From contig NMRA01000136.1 in the NCBI GenBank assembly GCA_002633005.1, forward strand, positions 646,944 to 710,943: a stretch of 64,000 nt of DNA. The letters are read 5' to 3'. The DNA comes from Phoronis australis. Its lineage: Eukaryota; Phoronida; Phoronidae. Under the pieces are notes generated by a model, which worked only from the letters and a program-made list of their open reading frames with translations, was not told the origin of the DNA and made no database searches. Position numbers and translations under genes: made by a program. Positions 63,201 to 64,000 of this stretch are shown here, piece after piece (within the stretch, counting starts at the first letter, position 1; the number at the start of each line of letters is the position of its first letter).

Positions 63201-63622
63201 TTAAAGCAATCAGTCTTAACTCAAATTAATGACTGTTTCACATTTATGAAGCATCATATATTATGTAATTCTTGTTTTTCCAAGGACATGTGGATGACGT
63301 GAGAGCCATCGTCCAGCGTGCGGTCAAGGATTTGACCATAGAGAAGTCACTGAAAACCTACGAAGAGGTGTGGCTCAGCAAGGTGTTTGAACTCCGCCCT
63401 CACGTACGGAACAAACAGATCAGTCAGGAACTGGTGTCCACTCACGGAGATCAGCCATTGGACAGTCAAAGCGAGAGATCTCCCAGCGAGATGTCCTCTC
63501 ATCCACCGTTAACAAGTCGCACCAATCCACTGACTAGCCGAGTGTCCAATCACAGCGTGCACAGCAGGAATAGACGGTCAAGCATATCATCGCTGCCACA
63601 GTCACTGATCAATGCTGGAGAG
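30278..63622 (+). CDS. Axonemal-type dynein heavy chain, N-terminal tail (5' part of gene)
   Basis: Thirty coding exons: 30278-30375, 31472-31638, 32392-32585, 33183-33308, 33589-33810, 35173-35321, 38446-38557, 39394-39515, 40381-40575, 41259-41490, 41872-41991, 42762-42929, 43346-43449, 44015-44093, 45425-45715, 46835-47070, 47418-47496, 48102-48245, 49218-49388, 53322-53417, 53848-54020, 54702-55127, 57653-57797, 59242-59382, 59655-59777, 60332-60544, 61100-61311, 61893-62112, 62766-62919, 63285-63622. Together they are 5250 nt, exactly 1750 codons, with compatible phases at every junction. The start ATG is preceded by an in-frame TAA at 30260, and the acceptor at 30241-30242 implies an upstream untranslated exon. 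Dynein-tail landmarks are LESTVIGWIKQIRAVL, PGPLDEIDMW, the YTWKT...DFIEM segment, WANYVDYIDAIVLDGL, VGWLRVDMKPIKQ, PAMRTRHWKQL and KDLTIEKSLKTYEEVW. Dynein heavy chains are the ATP-driven motors of cilia; the tail binds intermediate chains and the doublet. The AAA motor lies beyond the right edge. Tail features fit axonemal DNAH proteins, but I could not settle the subfamily. Two low-complexity inserts are unusual (residues about 1093-1235 and 1682-1747). Confidence 0.93.
34040..34503. mobile_element. 464-bp MITE in a dynein intron
   Basis: Ends are CAGGGCTTGGAATTTTCC and the complement of CAGGGCTTGGAATGACCC, with a second inverted match, GGATTTCCGCTTTTTT, just inside. AGTTTA flanks both ends (34034-34039 and 34504-34509). 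No transposase ORF. The superfamily is not assigned, since the flanking repeat is only 6 bp. Confidence 0.75.
35784..35847 (-). repeat. tRNA-derived SINE fragment, minus strand
   Basis: The reverse complement reads TTTTAGCTTTACTACCAGTG ... CCTGAGGTCGTGGGTTCAAA TCC. The B box GGTTCAAATCC is intact. It shares CTGAGGTCGTGG with the fragment at 15001. Confidence 0.55.
36060..38420 (-). mobile_element. Degenerate non-LTR reverse transcriptase element, antisense in a dynein intron
   Basis: Reading the minus strand from about 38410: LLNIEGKIFLAIVAEE, then after a frame break VQKGGVPGVLGCIEHTSVV and LWLDLANAYGSIPHRL (palm motif A). Next come GIITG, MDDMTVTT (the catalytic DD box, 37885-37862), FKPEKSRRLVLKEG and KSLGKWFDSTLKD. 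The C-terminal part has a zinc-finger-like CVLCKKPANLEHVLSSC and ends near VEVGCRGFV. At least three frame breaks or stops make it inactive. Lies between dynein exons 35173-35321 and 38446-38557, on the opposite strand. Confidence 0.85.
43699..43843. repeat. GC-rich foldback repeat, two tandem units
   Basis: The second unit (43779-43843) runs GGGCGGCACAGCACTGAAAA ... GGGGGACTATAGCCCCCC ... GGTGCGCCGCCC and can fold end to end. The first unit (about 43703-43778) is a diverged copy. Same family as 18063-18156. In a dynein intron. Confidence 0.8.
44082..44343 (+). repeat. 34-bp minisatellite that contains a splice donor
   Basis: The unit CAACCCTTACTGGTATGTGA plus CAGTCATGGCTGTG begins inside exon 44015-44093 and repeats to 44343. 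The CTG/GTATGT junction falls at 44093, 44127, 44161, 44195, 44229, 44263, 44297 and (mutated to CTG/TTATG, after a 4-bp insertion) 44335. Only the first junction keeps the dynein frame. Confidence 0.93.
44350..45424. other. Dynein intron, nothing further recognised
   Basis: AT-rich sequence between the minisatellite and exon 45425. No repeat family or nested gene seen. Confidence 0.4.
49955..50752. repeat. ~399-bp tandem duplication joined at a single N
   Basis: 49955-50352 and 50354-50751 are almost identical, with very few substitutions (for example CTCGAACA against CTCAAACA). The single N at 50353 sits exactly at the junction. Lies inside a dynein intron; its ORFs (starting 49920 and 50334) have no dynein similarity. 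Confidence 0.9.
51088..52582 (+). mobile_element. 1.5-kb Helentron-associated (HINE-like) element with internal tandem modules
   Basis: The 5' end GCGCCCACATATTTATATGT has a hairpin (CCACATA/TATGTGG). The 3' end has GGGCGCATTTCAACGCTCTG, a hairpin CAACGC/GCGTTG, then CTCTTGT. GCGCCCACA (51088-51096) and TGTGGGCGC (52548-52556) form inverted repeats near the ends. Inside, GACTACCGGTGTGCCCCCTA recurs at about 51291 and 51743, with a variant at about 52161, giving a ~452-bp super-unit of four ~115-bp modules with CCTAGTGGCAGTTTT and TTTCATGAAATTTGG. A (GTCC)n patch lies at 51129-51180. There is no protein. This architecture matches known Helentron-associated elements, an inference. Other copies lie at 2590, 16699, 19110 and 23075. 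Confidence 0.65.
54702..55127 (+). CDS. Extra 142-codon disordered exon in the dynein tail
   Basis: The preceding exon ends ...MATS plus AG, and this segment starts after an acceptor (CACAACACAG) with C, completing a Ser codon. It ends AT before a donor GTATGC, and the next exon supplies G. It is exactly 426 nt with the same phase at both ends, so including or skipping it keeps frame: 54020 can also join directly to 57653, giving MATSR-TSSAKSS. The encoded sequence has no fold I recognise. It has a basic Ser/Pro stretch (KRKKSLNP, KPRRNQKKSPG) followed by an acidic stretch (SEEEAMLEFEKAMRR). Read-through past the donor stops at TGA 55159-55161. AATAAA occurs at 55351 and 55572, so it could also serve as an alternative terminal exon. 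That it is an exon is an inference from ORF, splice sites and phase. Confidence 0.65.
55162..57652. other. Dynein intron, decayed repeat only
   Basis: No exon seen. At 56738-56865 a stretch starting CAGTGGCGTTGGAAG with GC-rich palindromic text (GGGGTGCTTCCTCCCGCAGG) looks like part of a MITE, but no second end was found. Confidence 0.4.
57798..59241. other. Dynein intron, nothing recognised
   Basis: 1.4 kb of AT-rich sequence without repeats or ORFs of note. Confidence 0.4.
60745..60819 (+). repeat. tRNA-derived SINE fragment in a dynein intron
   Basis: ACCGACAGCTCAGATGACTA, GAGCATCTGCACGG and the B box GGTTTAAATCC give a complete tRNA-like body with a matching end (GTCGGGACAG). The stem pairs ACCGAC/GTCGGG only partly and the A box has an inserted base, so it is more likely a SINE head than a tRNA gene. 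Confidence 0.55.
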
Positions 63623-64000
63623 GTATGGGCAGATAATTTCTGCTAACTGTATTTATTGTTAGTAGTTTATAATAAGAGATATACAGTATGAATATTCCTT
63701 TCAAAGTAATGCCTTTTGTTAAATATATACTTCCTCAATATTTACCGACCAAAAAAGAATTAAACCATTTAATCTTATAAAAAATTGGTCTCCTAACATT
63801 TTTACCATAAGAGGATTTAATTTCCATTTCCAACCAGAACATCAAAACCAACACCAACTCAAGAAAACACTCTGGAGTTTAACCAACTTTAAAATTGCAA
63901 ATTTGAGAGTGACACTTGAATGCATCACCTGTAACCTGATTTGCCGCCTCAATTGGCAACAATTCAAGATTGGATAACCGTGGAAAATATTCTTAAAACC

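Noticed and set aside
1-64000. CRISPR array, operon or prokaryotic system
   Set aside because: Spliced genes and animal transposons throughout; the tandem repeats have no spacers.

Overview
This is a eukaryotic, metazoan genomic window. Genes are split into many short exons with GT-AG introns of about 0.1 to 4 kb. Intergenic DNA is AT-rich and full of degraded transposons and minisatellites. The two confident genes are a dual oxidase-type NADPH oxidase and an axonemal-type dynein heavy chain, which points to an animal with motile cilia. The species cannot be named from the sequence. There is one 381-base gap (10569-10949) and a single N at 50353.

Region 1 (about 1.3-8.2 kb, + strand) carries the 3' end of a DUOX gene. 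Nine exons, all phase-consistent, encode about 490 residues: haem-binding helices, FAD motif, NADPH motifs and the stop codon. The peroxidase and EF-hand part must lie left of the window. Its introns hold a truncated tandem-module repeat, a hAT-like MITE with a tRNA-like segment, and a 56-bp tandem repeat.

Region 2 (8.2-30.2 kb) is gene-poor and transposon-rich. It holds two linked exons of an unidentified minus-strand gene (16304-16599 and 23602-23732). The 7-kb intron between them contains a large old inverted-repeat element with arms of about 1.2 kb around a 3.2-kb loop with a broken THAP domain. Further right are a degenerate Ty3/gypsy-like gag/protease remnant (24.6-25.4 kb), a GC-rich 57-bp in-frame repeat (26.5 kb), a non-LTR retrotransposon 3' end (28.8-29.2 kb) and a 41-bp tandem repeat (29.9-30.1 kb).

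Region 3 (30.3-64 kb, + strand) is the first 30 coding exons, about 1,750 residues, of a dynein heavy chain tail. The AAA motor lies beyond the right edge. Every exon junction keeps frame. Unusual points are a 142-codon exon of disordered, charged sequence (54702-55127), a Ser-rich insert near the tail end (63419-63613), and a 34-bp minisatellite that copies the end of one exon together with its splice donor (44.08-44.34 kb). Its introns carry an antisense reverse transcriptase (36.1-38.4 kb), a 464-bp MITE, a GC-rich foldback repeat also seen in region 2, a nearly exact 399-bp duplication joined at the single N, and a 1.5-kb element with the architecture of a Helentron-associated element (51.09-52.58 kb).
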